Below, piece by piece: positions 24,541-33,753 of a stretch of DNA of 64,000 nt; the stretch's first letter is position 1, and each line of letters starts with the position of its first letter. A program made the position numbers and the translations under genes. The notes beneath the pieces are model-generated. The model made no database searches. It was not told the DNA's origin and saw only the letters and a program-made list of their open reading frames with translations. Source of the stretch: Christiangramia lutea (GTDB lineage: Bacteria; Bacteroidota; Bacteroidia; Flavobacteriales; Flavobacteriaceae); NCBI RefSeq assembly GCF_022489035.1, contig NZ_JAKVTV010000002.1:496001-560000 (forward strand). Reading direction: 5' to 3'.

Positions 24541-25998
24541 TTAGAACCTATCTGAGAACCTGGATATTATTCTGTTTATATCATCTGAATAGTTAAACCT
24601 ATAAATGATCGTTAGATATAAAATTCCGGATAATATTCCTTTAATTCCAATTTCGAGAATGGGATTCAAGGGAAATGCAATCAAAAAGAAGCCGATACTA
24701 AATACAGTTATCAGGATAAGTGTCCAAAGCGACTTTAAAGTGAAGGGATGTATTTTGAATTTATTATAAACTATAAAAAGTTTCGAAGAATTATAGAGAC
24801 CAAATGCAATAAAACTTGCTATAGCCGCCCCTTCTATCCCAAATTCGGGTATAAAAAAGATGTTCAGAAGGAAAGCGACTAGGGCCATTATCACCCCTAC
24901 CCCGAGAACAATCCTGTAATAATCCGAGTTAAAGAGGATACTATTATTATTCCCTAAAAAATTATCAAATAATTTTACCAGAGAAATCAAAAGTACAATT
25001 AAAATGCTTATTTCATATTGTTCTGGAATTAGCTCATAAAGTGCATTCACATTAGTAATGATCCAAACAAAGATGAGCCCGCTTACAATTAGGAGATTCA
25101 AAGAACTTTTTTCGTAGAGATCCTTCAGAGCCGGTTTATCTTTATTATTTAACATTTCTGCCGTCAAAGGATTGGTAATTTGATGCATGGCTTTTTGAGG
25201 AACAGAAATTACAGTAGCTATGTATACCGCGATACCGTAAATCGCCACATTTTCAATAGGAAGATAATGCTCGATCATAACCTTATCAAGATCTAGCAAT
25301 ACGGTTGCTACTGAAGCCGCAAGTAGTATTAAAGATGAGTATTTAAGTACGGGTGAAAGGTTTTCAGGAAACTTTAAACTAAACTTAGGCCTGTGCAGTG
25401 AAAATGCATACATCGCCATTAGAATTGTCCTAAGCACGAATACTCCCGAAATACTGTATATAAAAGTTTCAACGGTGATCCATTTAAAATAGAAGGCGAA
25501 TAATAGCACGCTTATACAAAAGCGATGAAATACTTCCTTCATTAAATTTCCGAAGGCACTTTTGTAATAGATCTTAGACCAGGAAAAGAAAACTTCGAAA
25601 TAAGCAGTTGACAAAGAAATTACAAAGATGAGCCATACATAAGGCTGAACCAGGCTGTTCTCACCTTTAAAATAATCCAGAAGGTAGTTATAGAATAATA
25701 ATCCTAACACTCCAAGGACCAAGCCTGCCACTGCCGGAATTATGAGAACGAAGTTTAGTAACCTATCCTGATCTCCCCTGGTTTTATAAGAGGAGAAAAA
25801 TTTGATAAGCGTACTATGAACACCAAAAACCAGGAAAGGCCAGATTAGATTTGCTGCGGAAAGCAGGAAACTTACTAGTCCGTAATATTGCTGTTCAAGA
25901 AAATAAGTAAACAGGAAAAGGGTATTAACCGCCCCTATACCAAAACCAATATAGGTGGTCACCATATTTTTAATGGACTGATTAATGATTACCCCCAT
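24541..25998 (-). CDS. Polysaccharide flippase (Wzx/MATE-like oligosaccharide transporter)
   Basis: The 485-residue protein has about 12-14 hydrophobic segments from residue 10 to 470 and the general pattern of polysaccharide biosynthesis proteins of the MOP superfamily (MGVIINQSIKNMVTTYIGFG start, FGVHSTLIKFF in the second helix region, late IEGAAIASFIAFGLYN). Such proteins flip lipid-linked oligosaccharides across the inner membrane. It follows the glycosyltransferase with a TAATG one-base overlap, so the two are translationally coupled. The specific glycan is unknown, and no polymerase or ligase gene is next to it. Confidence 0.85.
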   Translation of the reverse strand: MGVIINQSIKNMVTTYIGFGIGAVNTLFLFTYFLEQQYYGLVSFLLSAANLIWPFLVFGVHSTLIKFFSSYKTRGDQDRLLNFVLIIPAVAGLVLGVLGLLFYNYLLDYFKGENSLVQPYVWLIFVISLSTAYFEVFFSWSKIYYKSAFGNLMKEVFHRFCISVLLFAFYFKWITVETFIYSISGVFVLRTILMAMYAFSLHRPKFSLKFPENLSPVLKYSSLILLAASVATVLLDLDKVMIEHYLPIENVAIYGIAVYIATVISVPQKAMHQITNPLTAEMLNNKDKPALKDLYEKSSLNLLIVSGLIFVWIITNVNALYELIPEQYEISILIVLLISLVKLFDNFLGNNNSILFNSDYYRIVLGVGVIMALVAFLLNIFFIPEFGIEGAAIASFIAFGLYNSSKLFIVYNKFKIHPFTLKSLWTLILITVFSIGFFLIAFPLNPILEIGIKGILSGILYLTIIYRFNYSDDINRIISRFSDRF

Positions 25999-27281
25999 TA
26001 CAGATTCTTGATAAGGTTAGCCAGTTTTTCGGTCAGGGCTTTTCGATGATACTGTTCAACACCAGAAGGACTGCTCATCTCCTCATTTCCCTGAAATTTC
26101 TCGAATAATTCAAGAATATGATTCTTAATATCTTCAATCTCCCCATAACAATAAACGCTCCCAGTTCCGGTTTCTGAAATGATCCTTTCGGCATCCCAAT
26201 TTTCCGGGCCAATTGCCAGAATTGGTTTATTTGCAGCCATATATTCAAACAGCTTGCCGGGAATAATTCCCCTGGTCTCTTCAGAATCGATTTCGATTAA
26301 TAATAATACCGAAGCATCTTTCTGCAATTCTATGGCCTTCTGATGATTTACATATCCCTGATTTTCTAAGTATTGTTCCAGTCCATAAGCACTTATGGAT
26401 CTCAACACCTCTTCACTTACTTTCCCGGCTAGTTTTAATTGGAATGACTGGCGAAATTCATCATTTTCAGTCAGTAATTCCTGAATAGCTTTCCAGAGGC
26501 TTTCGGGGTTTCTACCGGATAATAAAGAACCAATATGAGCTATTTTAAATCGCTTACTTTCTGTTTCGGTTATCTGGTATTCTGAGTCGAAGCCGTTGGT
26601 GATAATCGTTACCGGCCTGGATGTTTTAGACTGAAACTCATTCTTGGTGCTATAGCTGGTCGTAATTATATGATCTGCAGAGTTCAACACCTCTTTTTCT
26701 AGCTCTTCGTGCTTTTTTCTGGATCTTTCAGTAAGTTTTAGTTTCTCGTGATAACCTATTTGAGTCCAGGGATCCCGAAAATCGGCAATCCAATTAATTT
26801 TCAGATCATTCTTCAGATGTAGTCCTATCAGATGAATACTGTGTGGTGGACCTGTAGTTATTATAGCATCGTAATCACCATTATCAAGTTCCTCCTTCAA
26901 ATATTTAACTGAAGGATTAATCCAGAATTTTCGCGCATCTGGAATAAAATAATTACCCCTAATATATAGCATCGCCTTTTGCAAGGCAGATTGACTTTCT
27001 TCTTTTTGAATGATTCCAGAGCTGATAGTTTCAGTATCTTTTTTTGAGAATATTCCCGCAAGGGAATACGGTTCAAAGATCTTTTTCCTGATGATCTTTA
27101 TCCCTTCCGGTACTTCTTTTTCAAAACTTTTATCAATTATTGGGTAACTCGGGTTTTCGGGTATATAAACCACTGGTTCTACATCAAAAGCCCTCAAATA
27201 TTTTACAAATTTCAGCCAGCGCTGAACTCCTGGTCCACCGGCCGGAGGCCAATAATATGTAATGATGAGAACTTTTTTCAT
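25998..27281 (-). CDS. Glycosyltransferase family 4-like protein
   Basis: The 427-residue GT-B type protein has the N-terminal acceptor-side glycine-rich motif YYWPPAGGPGVQRWLKFVKY (8-27), DFRDPWTQIGYHEK, and a C-terminal donor-side domain with HIGSLLSGRNPESLW and a family-like EExxxxxP region (ETRGIIPGKLFEYMAANKPI). This form is common in flavobacterial surface-polysaccharide clusters. The sugar donor and acceptor cannot be told from sequence. It lies between yfhO (19 bases upstream) and the flippase (1-base overlap) in one operon. Confidence 0.88.
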   Translation of the reverse strand: MKKVLIITYYWPPAGGPGVQRWLKFVKYLRAFDVEPVVYIPENPSYPIIDKSFEKEVPEGIKIIRKKIFEPYSLAGIFSKKDTETISSGIIQKEESQSALQKAMLYIRGNYFIPDARKFWINPSVKYLKEELDNGDYDAIITTGPPHSIHLIGLHLKNDLKINWIADFRDPWTQIGYHEKLKLTERSRKKHEELEKEVLNSADHIITTSYSTKNEFQSKTSRPVTIITNGFDSEYQITETESKRFKIAHIGSLLSGRNPESLWKAIQELLTENDEFRQSFQLKLAGKVSEEVLRSISAYGLEQYLENQGYVNHQKAIELQKDASVLLLIEIDSEETRGIIPGKLFEYMAANKPILAIGPENWDAERIISETGTGSVYCYGEIEDIKNHILELFEKFQGNEEMSSPSGVEQYHRKALTEKLANLIKNL

Positions 27282-27300
27282 TCAAATAAAAGATCCGGGA

Positions 27301-29715
27301 TTATCTGCGCTTTTTAATTTCGTAGCCAACCCCACCAATTAGGATCAAACCTAGTAAAATAGAACTGACAAGCGTAATTGTACTACCGGTTTTTACAACT
27401 TCCGGTTCAAATTTAAACACTATCTCGTGGTTTCCTGCAGGTACGTTCATACCTCTCAAAACATAATTTACCTGTACATGTTCTACAGCTTCTCCATCTA
27501 GGTATGCCTGCCAACCAGGTTGATAATAGTTTTCTGAAAATACTACAAACTGATCAGAATTTGCCGAAAACTGATACTTCAGTTCGTTAGGTTGATAACT
27601 TACCAATTCGATCTCGGCGTCCGGATCAAACTTAAAGCCTTCATTCACTATGTCTCTGAAATTTGAATTTATAACCGCAGTAGATCTTAAATCGGTTTCC
27701 TCAAGGGAAAGTATTTCCTGATCCTGATTTTCAACCCATTTGAGATCCTTTACAGTCCAAGCGTTACCGAAAACATTCGGGTTTTGCTGCGCCTGTGTAC
27801 CTTCTTCTGTGGGAACAATGAAATATTTCACATTCAGCATGCTCAATATTTTCATGTTATTATTGGATATATAGAAATCATACAGATCCTGAATCCTTCC
27901 TGGTTTTGCCGCGTGGTAACCACCAAGAGCATTGTGGTAATATGATGTTCTACCGGTATTGAAAGGACTTCCGGAAACATCGAAAACCCTGTAATGAGAA
28001 GTATCTTCAAGGATCACTTCATCTGCCGCTAATTTCTGAAAAGGCTGTTCCATTTCTCTGGCCTGAACAAAATCTTCATTATTAACATATCTCTTGTCAA
28101 CTCCAATAAGATCGAAAAGTAGAACGATCAACAAACCTCCAATTAGCAGGTTTCTGTTCACTTTTTCATTTAAATATGCCCAGATCAATCCAGCAGAAAG
28201 CAATACCAATACCAGTGAACGAATAACATCAGATGTAAAGATTGCCTTCCTATCCTCTTCAAGAGCATTCATGAATTCCATCCCGAACTGCTGGGAATAC
28301 ATCGCGTCATTAGCTCCTGAAAATTCAAATAAGATAGATTTGAAGATCAAAAAGATCAGCATTAGTCCACCAGTTATCTTGGTTGACCATTTTAAGGCAT
28401 GTAATTTTTCTTCCCTTTTTATTTCAGCAAGAAAAAGTTTATAAAGCCCCATTACCGCCATTAATGGCAGGCATAGTTCCAGAATAACCTGAATGGATGA
28501 AACCGCCCTGAATTTGTCATAAAGAGGCACAAATTCAATAAAGAACCTGGTTGCTATTTCAAAATTCTTACCCCAGCTTAGAACGAGGGCTAAAATACTT
28601 CCACCTAAGATCCACCATTTCAATCGGCCGCGTATTAAGAATAGCGCAAAAACAAATAGAAAAATAACACTTGCACCGATATAAGCCGGAGCACCAACAA
28701 AAGGTTGGTCTCCCCAATAAGTTGGGGCACTCTCAGTGAAACCTTCAGCCTGCACAGGAGAAGCTCCAATCTCCCTTAAAGCTTTATAGAGATTTGAGTC
28801 TTTTCCAATGTTCTCTGAACTTCCTCCTCCCATAAAACGTGGCACCATCAGGTTAAAACTCTCTAGAATACCATAACTATATTCAGTAATATAATCGAAA
28901 CTTAAACCAGTATTCTGTTTAGGTCTCCCATCTGCTTCAACAGTTAAATTTGATTCACCTCGTGTACTGAACTTCGTGTACTCACTCGTAGCCAGAAGAT
29001 TAGTAGCATTGGCAGCTATAGCCAACACCACAGCCAAAACCATCACTCCTATAGACTTAAAATAATCGGGTAACAATTTTTTGCGGTAGGCATCAACCAG
29101 GTATGCAATACCTAAAACAATCACCAGAAGTAAAAGGTAATAGGTCATTTGAAAGTGATTGGCCTGAATTTCCAGAGCCATTGCCACAGCAAGCAGTAGG
29201 AAGCTCCAGACATTTCTATTTCTGAAAATGGCAATTATCCCGGCAAGAACCATAGGCATATAAGCGATCGCATGGGCTTTCGCATTATGCCCGACTCCTA
29301 ATATTATTATGAGATAGGTTGAAAAGCCAAAAGCCACAGATCCCAGGAAGGCCAGTTTATAATCTACTTTCATGCAGAGAAGCAGGATATAAAACCCAAG
29401 GAAATATAGGAACAGATAATCTGCAGGCCGTGGTAGAAACCTCAAGGCTGTATCTAGTTTCTTAATGTAGTTATGGGGATAATATGCACCAAGCTGGTAA
29501 GTGGGCATACCACCAAAAGCTGAATCTGTCCAGTAAGGCTCCTCTCCGGTCTCCGCCCTGAAATCGTTTTGTTCTTTAGCCATCCCGATATATTGGATTA
29601 TATCGCTCTGGTAGATCTCTTTGCCCTGAAGAACAGGATTAAAATAAAATAAGGATAATAAGACAAAACCTGCCAGGGCCAGCAGGTGAGGTAAGAATTT
29701 CTTCAATTTAGCCAT
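27301..29715 (-). CDS. YfhO-family membrane protein (large GT-C-like)
   Basis: The 804-residue protein has about 12 hydrophobic segments in residues 8-520 and again near the C-terminus (about 776-796), with a soluble domain of about 240 residues between them (RYVNNEDFVQAREMEQPF onward). It contains FSENYYQPGWQAYLDGE and LRGMNVPAGNHEIVFKF, typical of YfhO. Bacillus YfhO is needed to glycosylate lipoteichoic acid, so the family is thought to be a polyprenyl-phosphate-sugar-dependent glycosyltransferase. The first-loop segment QSDIIQYIGMAKEQNDFRAE resembles GT-C catalytic loops. It heads the three-gene operon with the GT4 enzyme and flippase. Confidence 0.88.
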   Translation of the reverse strand: MAKLKKFLPHLLALAGFVLLSLFYFNPVLQGKEIYQSDIIQYIGMAKEQNDFRAETGEEPYWTDSAFGGMPTYQLGAYYPHNYIKKLDTALRFLPRPADYLFLYFLGFYILLLCMKVDYKLAFLGSVAFGFSTYLIIILGVGHNAKAHAIAYMPMVLAGIIAIFRNRNVWSFLLLAVAMALEIQANHFQMTYYLLLLVIVLGIAYLVDAYRKKLLPDYFKSIGVMVLAVVLAIAANATNLLATSEYTKFSTRGESNLTVEADGRPKQNTGLSFDYITEYSYGILESFNLMVPRFMGGGSSENIGKDSNLYKALREIGASPVQAEGFTESAPTYWGDQPFVGAPAYIGASVIFLFVFALFLIRGRLKWWILGGSILALVLSWGKNFEIATRFFIEFVPLYDKFRAVSSIQVILELCLPLMAVMGLYKLFLAEIKREEKLHALKWSTKITGGLMLIFLIFKSILFEFSGANDAMYSQQFGMEFMNALEEDRKAIFTSDVIRSLVLVLLSAGLIWAYLNEKVNRNLLIGGLLIVLLFDLIGVDKRYVNNEDFVQAREMEQPFQKLAADEVILEDTSHYRVFDVSGSPFNTGRTSYYHNALGGYHAAKPGRIQDLYDFYISNNNMKILSMLNVKYFIVPTEEGTQAQQNPNVFGNAWTVKDLKWVENQDQEILSLEETDLRSTAVINSNFRDIVNEGFKFDPDAEIELVSYQPNELKYQFSANSDQFVVFSENYYQPGWQAYLDGEAVEHVQVNYVLRGMNVPAGNHEIVFKFEPEVVKTGSTITLVSSILLGLILIGGVGYEIKKRR

Positions 29716-29756
29716 TAATCGGACTTTTGATTTTAAACCACAAATTTGGTATGAAA

Positions 29757-29779
29757 TGAAGCCCTTTTTAAGGGCTTTG
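29757..29779 (-). terminator. Hairpin after the DUF4834 gene
   Basis: AAGCCCTT (29759-29766) and AAGGGCTT (29770-29777) form an 8-bp stem with a 3-nt loop. The T tail is weak, so it could be an attenuator or a poor terminator. Confidence 0.45.
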
Positions 29780-29792
29780 CTAAAATCCGAAA

Positions 29793-30074
29793 TTAATCAA
29801 TTTCTTCGTAATCGATATATTCACCAACATTTTTATTAGACTGCCTCTCACTTTTAGGTTTTTTGTCTATGCTAACCTTTCCTTTTTTATGCTGATTCTG
29901 ACCTGCTCCACCAAATTGCTGATTGAATTGCTTTTCAAATTTCTGTCCCATTTTCTTCATAAACCATTTCAGGATCAATGGCCCAAAAAACCGAAGTAAT
30001 ATTTTAAGACCGAAGTATACTAACAGCACAATAAGTACCGTTTTTAATACTCCGGATAATGATGCTTCTAACAT
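29793..30074 (-). CDS. DUF4834-family small membrane protein
   Basis: The 93-residue protein has one hydrophobic segment (about 8-35, broken by polar residues), a basic middle and the C-terminal signature KKPKSERQSNKNVGEYIDYE, which I associate with DUF4834 of Flavobacteriia. The function is unknown. It is divergent from the outer-membrane protein gene, with 100 bases between the starts. The calling frame on the opposite strand that crosses this gene is a shadow. Confidence 0.7.
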   Translation of the reverse strand: MLEASLSGVLKTVLIVLLVYFGLKILLRFFGPLILKWFMKKMGQKFEKQFNQQFGGAGQNQHKKGKVSIDKKPKSERQSNKNVGEYIDYEEID

Positions 30075-30151
30075 TCTTAAATTTTTTGTAAAAATAAAAA
30101 GAAGCCTTCACAAAGCGGGATGCTTCCACCATAAAATTATAATAAATCTTA

Positions 30152-30159
30152 TATCTTTG
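30152..30159 (+). promoter_or_regulatory. -7 promoter element (TATCTTTG) of the outer-membrane protein gene
   Basis: TATCTTTG fits TAnnTTTG and predicts a start near 30163, 12 nt before ATG 30175. It supports the internal ATG over the long upstream extension of the frame. Confidence 0.5.
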
Positions 30160-30174
30160 ATAGAACCAACCCAG

Positions 30175-31161
30175 ATGAATATGCGTAAAACAGCCATACT
30201 TAGCCTTTTCCTAAATATAGCTACCAACCTTCACGCCCAGTATACTGAAACCATAAATTCCAATAGACCCGGACAGTCACAAGGGGCCTATGCCGTAGGT
30301 ACCAATGTTATACAATTAGAAACCGGTCCCTATTTTGGAAATGATGAACATAGCGGGCTTGGAACAGACACCGATCTTTGGGGAATAGATTATCAGTTGC
30401 GGTATGGATTGTTGTACGAAAGACTGGAACTCAATCTCACCGGATCTTTCGAATCTCAGAACATTTTCAGGGACTTTCTCGGGGTGGCTTCAGAATCAAG
30501 TATTAGGAATTTTAAAACTAATTCTATAGGTGCCAAGTACCTCATCTTTGATCCCGGCGTAAGTATCGAGCCAGACAAACCAAATTTGTATAGTTGGAAG
30601 GCTAACCAGAAGTTTAAATGGAAAACTCTAATACCGGCAGTTTCGATCTTTGCCGGTGCTAATTTCGCTTTTGGAGATAATCCTTATTTATATGAAGGTG
30701 AAGGAAAATTTAGCCCTAAAGCTGCAATTATAACCCAGAATAACTGGGGGCGCTGGGTTTTAGTGATGAATTTTATCGCCGATAAACTTACCGAAGATTT
30801 CAGATCCTATACCGGAATCATAACGGTTACTCACACATTAACTCCAAGCCTGGCCATATTTGGAGAATATCAGGCTATTAAAAGTGATATCTATGCTGAT
30901 GATATTATACGTGCTGGTGGGGCATTTTTATATGGGAATGACCTGCAGGTAGATATATCTGGGCTGGTTAATTTTAAAGACACCCCATCGAAATGGCAGG
31001 TTGCAGCAGGTGTTTCCTATAGATTCGACCTGCATAAAGTTGATGAGTTCCTTGAAGAATCTAATGAAGGTAACAAAAGAAGACAGAGAAGTGAAGAACT
31101 CAACCAGGAGATGGAAGAAGGTGATGAAGGAGACGGTTACGAGGATGATGGCTCCAACTAG
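30175..31161 (+). CDS. Outer-membrane beta-barrel protein, transporter-like (PF13557-type)
   Basis: From ATG 30175 the 328-residue product has a signal peptide (MNMRKTAILSLFLNIATNLHA, then QY). It continues as alternating beta strands with the opening ETINSNRPGQSQGAYAVGTN, which resembles the MetA-pathway/phenol-degradation transporter-like outer-membrane family. The C-terminus carries an unusual acidic and basic tail (about 295-328, rich in Glu, Asp, Gly, Arg) after the apparent last strand. The open frame continues 84 codons upstream, but those codons run through the DUF4834 gene and the promoter and contain no signal, so they are not included. The substrate is unknown. Confidence 0.75.
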   Translation: MNMRKTAILSLFLNIATNLHAQYTETINSNRPGQSQGAYAVGTNVIQLETGPYFGNDEHSGLGTDTDLWGIDYQLRYGLLYERLELNLTGSFESQNIFRDFLGVASESSIRNFKTNSIGAKYLIFDPGVSIEPDKPNLYSWKANQKFKWKTLIPAVSIFAGANFAFGDNPYLYEGEGKFSPKAAIITQNNWGRWVLVMNFIADKLTEDFRSYTGIITVTHTLTPSLAIFGEYQAIKSDIYADDIIRAGGAFLYGNDLQVDISGLVNFKDTPSKWQVAAGVSYRFDLHKVDEFLEESNEGNKRRQRSEELNQEMEEGDEGDGYEDDGSN

Positions 31162-31183
31162 TTTAAAATTCAATCATTAAAAA

Positions 31184-31213
31184 TAAAAAGCCTCGCAAAC
31201 GCGAGGCTTTTCC
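31184..31213. terminator. Strong bidirectional terminator
   Basis: AAAAGCCTCGC (31186-31196) and GCGAGGCTTTT (31201-31211) form a perfect 11-bp stem with the tetraloop AAAC, between two convergent genes. Confidence 0.9.
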
Positions 31214-31233
31214 ATTAATTATATTTTATGAAT

Positions 31234-32496
31234 TTACTTATTGGACATTGCAGCTTCAACGGAAGCAGAAAGTCTTTTATAAGTTCCATTTTCAAGTCTT
31301 TCACGAATTGCAGAGAAAGCTTCCAGTGTGTCCTCAACATCCTGTAATGTATGAGTTGCTGTAGGGATCATTCTAAGTAAAATCAATCCTTTTGGAATTA
31401 CCGGGTAAACAACGATTGAACAGAATACACCGTGATTTTCACGAAGATCCTTTACCAAAGCCATTGCTTCAGGAATACTTCCTTTAAGATATACCGGAGT
31501 TACACAACTCTGCGTAGTCCCAATATCGAAGCCTTTGTCCTTAAGTCCATTTTGAAGTGCATTCACATTCTCCCAAAGCTTATTCTTTAGCTCAGGCATA
31601 GTTCTTAAAATTTCAAGACGCTTAAGAGCTCCAACCACTAATTGCATTTGTAGTGATTTGGCAAACATCTGTGACCTAAGGTTATACTTTAAATAATCTA
31701 TGATCTCTTTATCTCCTGCAATAAAAGCTCCTGTACTCGCTAAAGACTTGGCGAAAGTAGCGAAGTAAACATCGATCTCGTCCTGTACCCCCTGTTCTTC
31801 TCCTGCTCCGGCTCCAGTTTTACCAAGAGTTCCAAAACCATGGGCATCGTCTACAAATAGTCTGAAGTTATATTTTTTCTTAAGCTCAACAATCTCTTTA
31901 AGTTTCCCCTGTTCTCCACGCATTCCAAATACACCTTCAGAGATCAAAAGAATTCCACCACCGGTTTGTTCAGCAATCTTGGTTGCACGTTTAAGATTTT
32001 TCTCGATACTTTCCATATCGTTATGCTTGTAGGTAAACCGTTGACCAAGGTGTAACCTAACACCATCTATGATACATGCATGCGCATCTACATCATAAAC
32101 TATCACATCCTGCTTGGAAACCAAAGCATCGATGGTAGAAACCATTCCCTGGTATCCAAAATTAAGTAGATAGGCTGACTGCTTATGCACAAATGAAGCA
32201 AGTTCATCCTGTAATTTTTCATGAAGATCTGTATGACCACTCATCATTCTCGCACCCATAGGATATGCTGAACCATATTCGGCTGCTGCCTCAGCATCTA
32301 CCTTACGAACTTCAGGATGATTGGCAAGTCCCAGGTAGTCATTAATACTCCAGGTGATCACTTCTTTACCGCGAAATTTCATGCGGTTAGAAATTGGTCC
32401 TTCCAGTTTAGGAAATACGAAATATCCTTCTGCCTGTTCTGCCCATTTACCCAGCGGTCCTTTGTCTTTGTAAATTTTATCAAATAAATCCTTCAT
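31234..32496 (-). CDS. capB: Alpha-oxoamine synthase, probable cysteate-C-fatty acyltransferase (CapB) or serine palmitoyltransferase
   Basis: The 420-residue fold-type I PLP enzyme is of the alpha-oxoamine synthase family. PLP Lys is K250 in ATFAKSLASTG. D217 and H219 in FVDDAHGFG and H139 in DVDAHAC are cofactor contacts. The family condenses an amino acid with an acyl-CoA. Bacteroidota members include serine palmitoyltransferase and CapB, which joins cysteate to a fatty acyl-CoA in capnine (sulfonolipid) synthesis. The next gene on the same strand is a CBS-like PLP enzyme as expected for CapA, favouring CapB. Sequence alone does not separate Cys- from Ser-type specificity. It has its own promoter after the capA terminator. 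Confidence 0.7.
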   Translation of the reverse strand: MKDLFDKIYKDKGPLGKWAEQAEGYFVFPKLEGPISNRMKFRGKEVITWSINDYLGLANHPEVRKVDAEAAAEYGSAYPMGARMMSGHTDLHEKLQDELASFVHKQSAYLLNFGYQGMVSTIDALVSKQDVIVYDVDAHACIIDGVRLHLGQRFTYKHNDMESIEKNLKRATKIAEQTGGGILLISEGVFGMRGEQGKLKEIVELKKKYNFRLFVDDAHGFGTLGKTGAGAGEEQGVQDEIDVYFATFAKSLASTGAFIAGDKEIIDYLKYNLRSQMFAKSLQMQLVVGALKRLEILRTMPELKNKLWENVNALQNGLKDKGFDIGTTQSCVTPVYLKGSIPEAMALVKDLRENHGVFCSIVVYPVIPKGLILLRMIPTATHTLQDVEDTLEAFSAIRERLENGTYKRLSASVEAAMSNK

Positions 32497-32518
32497 CGGT
32501 CATTTTTTAGACGAGCCG

Positions 32519-32551
32519 CAAAAATACTGAAATTTGGCTCAATTCTACAAA
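32519..32551 (-). promoter_or_regulatory. Promoter of the CapB-like gene (TTTG, 21 nt, TATTTTTG)
   Basis: On the minus strand TTTG (32551 to 32548) is followed after 21 nt by TATTTTTG (32526 to 32519), a full -33/-7 pair. The predicted leader is about 19 nt. Confidence 0.6.
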
Positions 32552-32578
32552 GTAAATTATAAACATCGAAATCTAGCA

Positions 32579-32620
32579 AAAACAAAAGCATCCTACAAAG
32601 ATTAGAATGCTTTTGTTAAT
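32579..32620 (-). terminator. Terminator after the CapA-like gene
   Basis: AACAAAAGCAT (32581-32591) and ATGCTTTTGTT (32607-32617) form a perfect 11-bp stem. It separates the two PLP-enzyme genes transcriptionally, at least in part. Confidence 0.7.
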
Positions 32621-32636
32621 AAGTGTTAATAAACTT

Positions 32637-33677
32637 TTACTTGATCACTTCAATTGATTCTGAAGTAGTTTCGTGTTGAGAATCGAAAAATCCCTGTTCG
32701 TTCATCCAGTCATCACTATAAATCTTACTCATATAACGAGAACCATGATCTGGGAAAATAACCACAACATTAGAGTTTTCATCAAATTCTCCTTCTTCCT
32801 CTAATTGCTTTAATCCCTGCATAGCCGCTCCACTGGTATAACCTACGAAAAGTCCCTCTGTTCTTGCAATTTCCCTTGCAGAATGGGCGGCTTCCTCATC
32901 ACTCACTTTGGTAAACTTATCTATGACATCAAAATCTGTGGCAGTTGGGATCAGGTTTTTTCCTAAACCTTCAATTCTATACGGATAGATCTCATTTTTA
33001 TCAAATTCACGAGTTTCGTGATATTTTTTTAGAACCGATCCAAATGCATCGATACCCAAAATCTTAATATCTGGATTCTGCTCCTTGAGATATCTTGCAG
33101 TTCCTGAAATGGTTCCACCGGTTCCACTGCAGGCAATCAAATGTGTGATTTTTCCTTCAGTTTGCTTCCAAATTTCCGGTCCGGTAGACTGAAAATGGGC
33201 ATCCATATTCAATTCATTAAAATACTGATTGATATAAACAGAGCCTTTAATTTCACTATGAAGTCTTTTTGCCACCTCGTAATAAGACCTTGGGTCGTCT
33301 GCTGGTACGTTCGCCGGACACACATAAACCTTCGCTCCCATCGTCTTCAGCATATCGATTTTATCCTTAGAAGATTTTGAGCTAACAGCCAAAATACATT
33401 CATAACCTTTTATACAGCTAACCATAGCAATACTGAAACCGGTATTTCCGGAAGTGGTTTCTATAATCGTATCTCCAGGTTTAAGAATGCCTTTTCTTTC
33501 GGCCTCTTCTATAATGTGCAGGGCAATTCTATCTTTAGATGAGTGTCCCGGGTTAAAAGCTTCTATTTTAGCAAAATATTTACCCTTATATCCCTTGGTG
33601 ATTTTGTTTAGGTGAATCAACGGTGTATTACCTACTAGTTGTAATACGTTGTCATAAACCTTCAAGTCCTCTCTCAT
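32637..33677 (-). CDS. capA: CBS/cysteine-synthase-like PLP enzyme, probable cysteate synthase (CapA)
   Basis: The 346-residue fold-type II PLP enzyme carries PLP Lys K48 in [15 protein letters not shown] at 75-80 and the glycine loop [10 protein letters not shown] near 188. It lacks C-terminal CBS regulatory domains. The end ([17 protein letters not shown]) resembles cystathionine beta-synthase cores. Capnocytophaga CapA, a CBS-like enzyme, makes cysteate from O-phosphoserine and sulfite for capnine. The adjacent CapB-like gene points to this role. Plain cysteine synthase or cystathionine beta-synthase activity is the alternative. Note SSKDR in place of the more usual GSxKDR. Confidence 0.68.
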   Translation of the reverse strand: MREDLKVYDNVLQLVGNTPLIHLNKITKGYKGKYFAKIEAFNPGHSSKDRIALHIIEEAERKGILKPGDTIIETTSGNTGFSIAMVSCIKGYECILAVSSKSSKDKIDMLKTMGAKVYVCPANVPADDPRSYYEVAKRLHSEIKGSVYINQYFNELNMDAHFQSTGPEIWKQTEGKITHLIACSGTGGTISGTARYLKEQNPDIKILGIDAFGSVLKKYHETREFDKNEIYPYRIEGLGKNLIPTATDFDVIDKFTKVSDEEAAHSAREIARTEGLFVGYTSGAAMQGLKQLEEEGEFDENSNVVVIFPDHGSRYMSKIYSDDWMNEQGFFDSQHETTSESIEVIK

Positions 33678-33753
33678 AAATCGAAGTTCGTTTTACAAAA
33701 AGTCTTAAAAAATTAACTTTTAAAACCGGTCAAATTTAAGGCAATTTTTTTAA

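Noticed and set aside
29923-30174. Long upstream extension of the outer-membrane protein frame
   Set aside because: It runs antisense through the DUF4834 gene and the promoter; the signal peptide begins at 30175.
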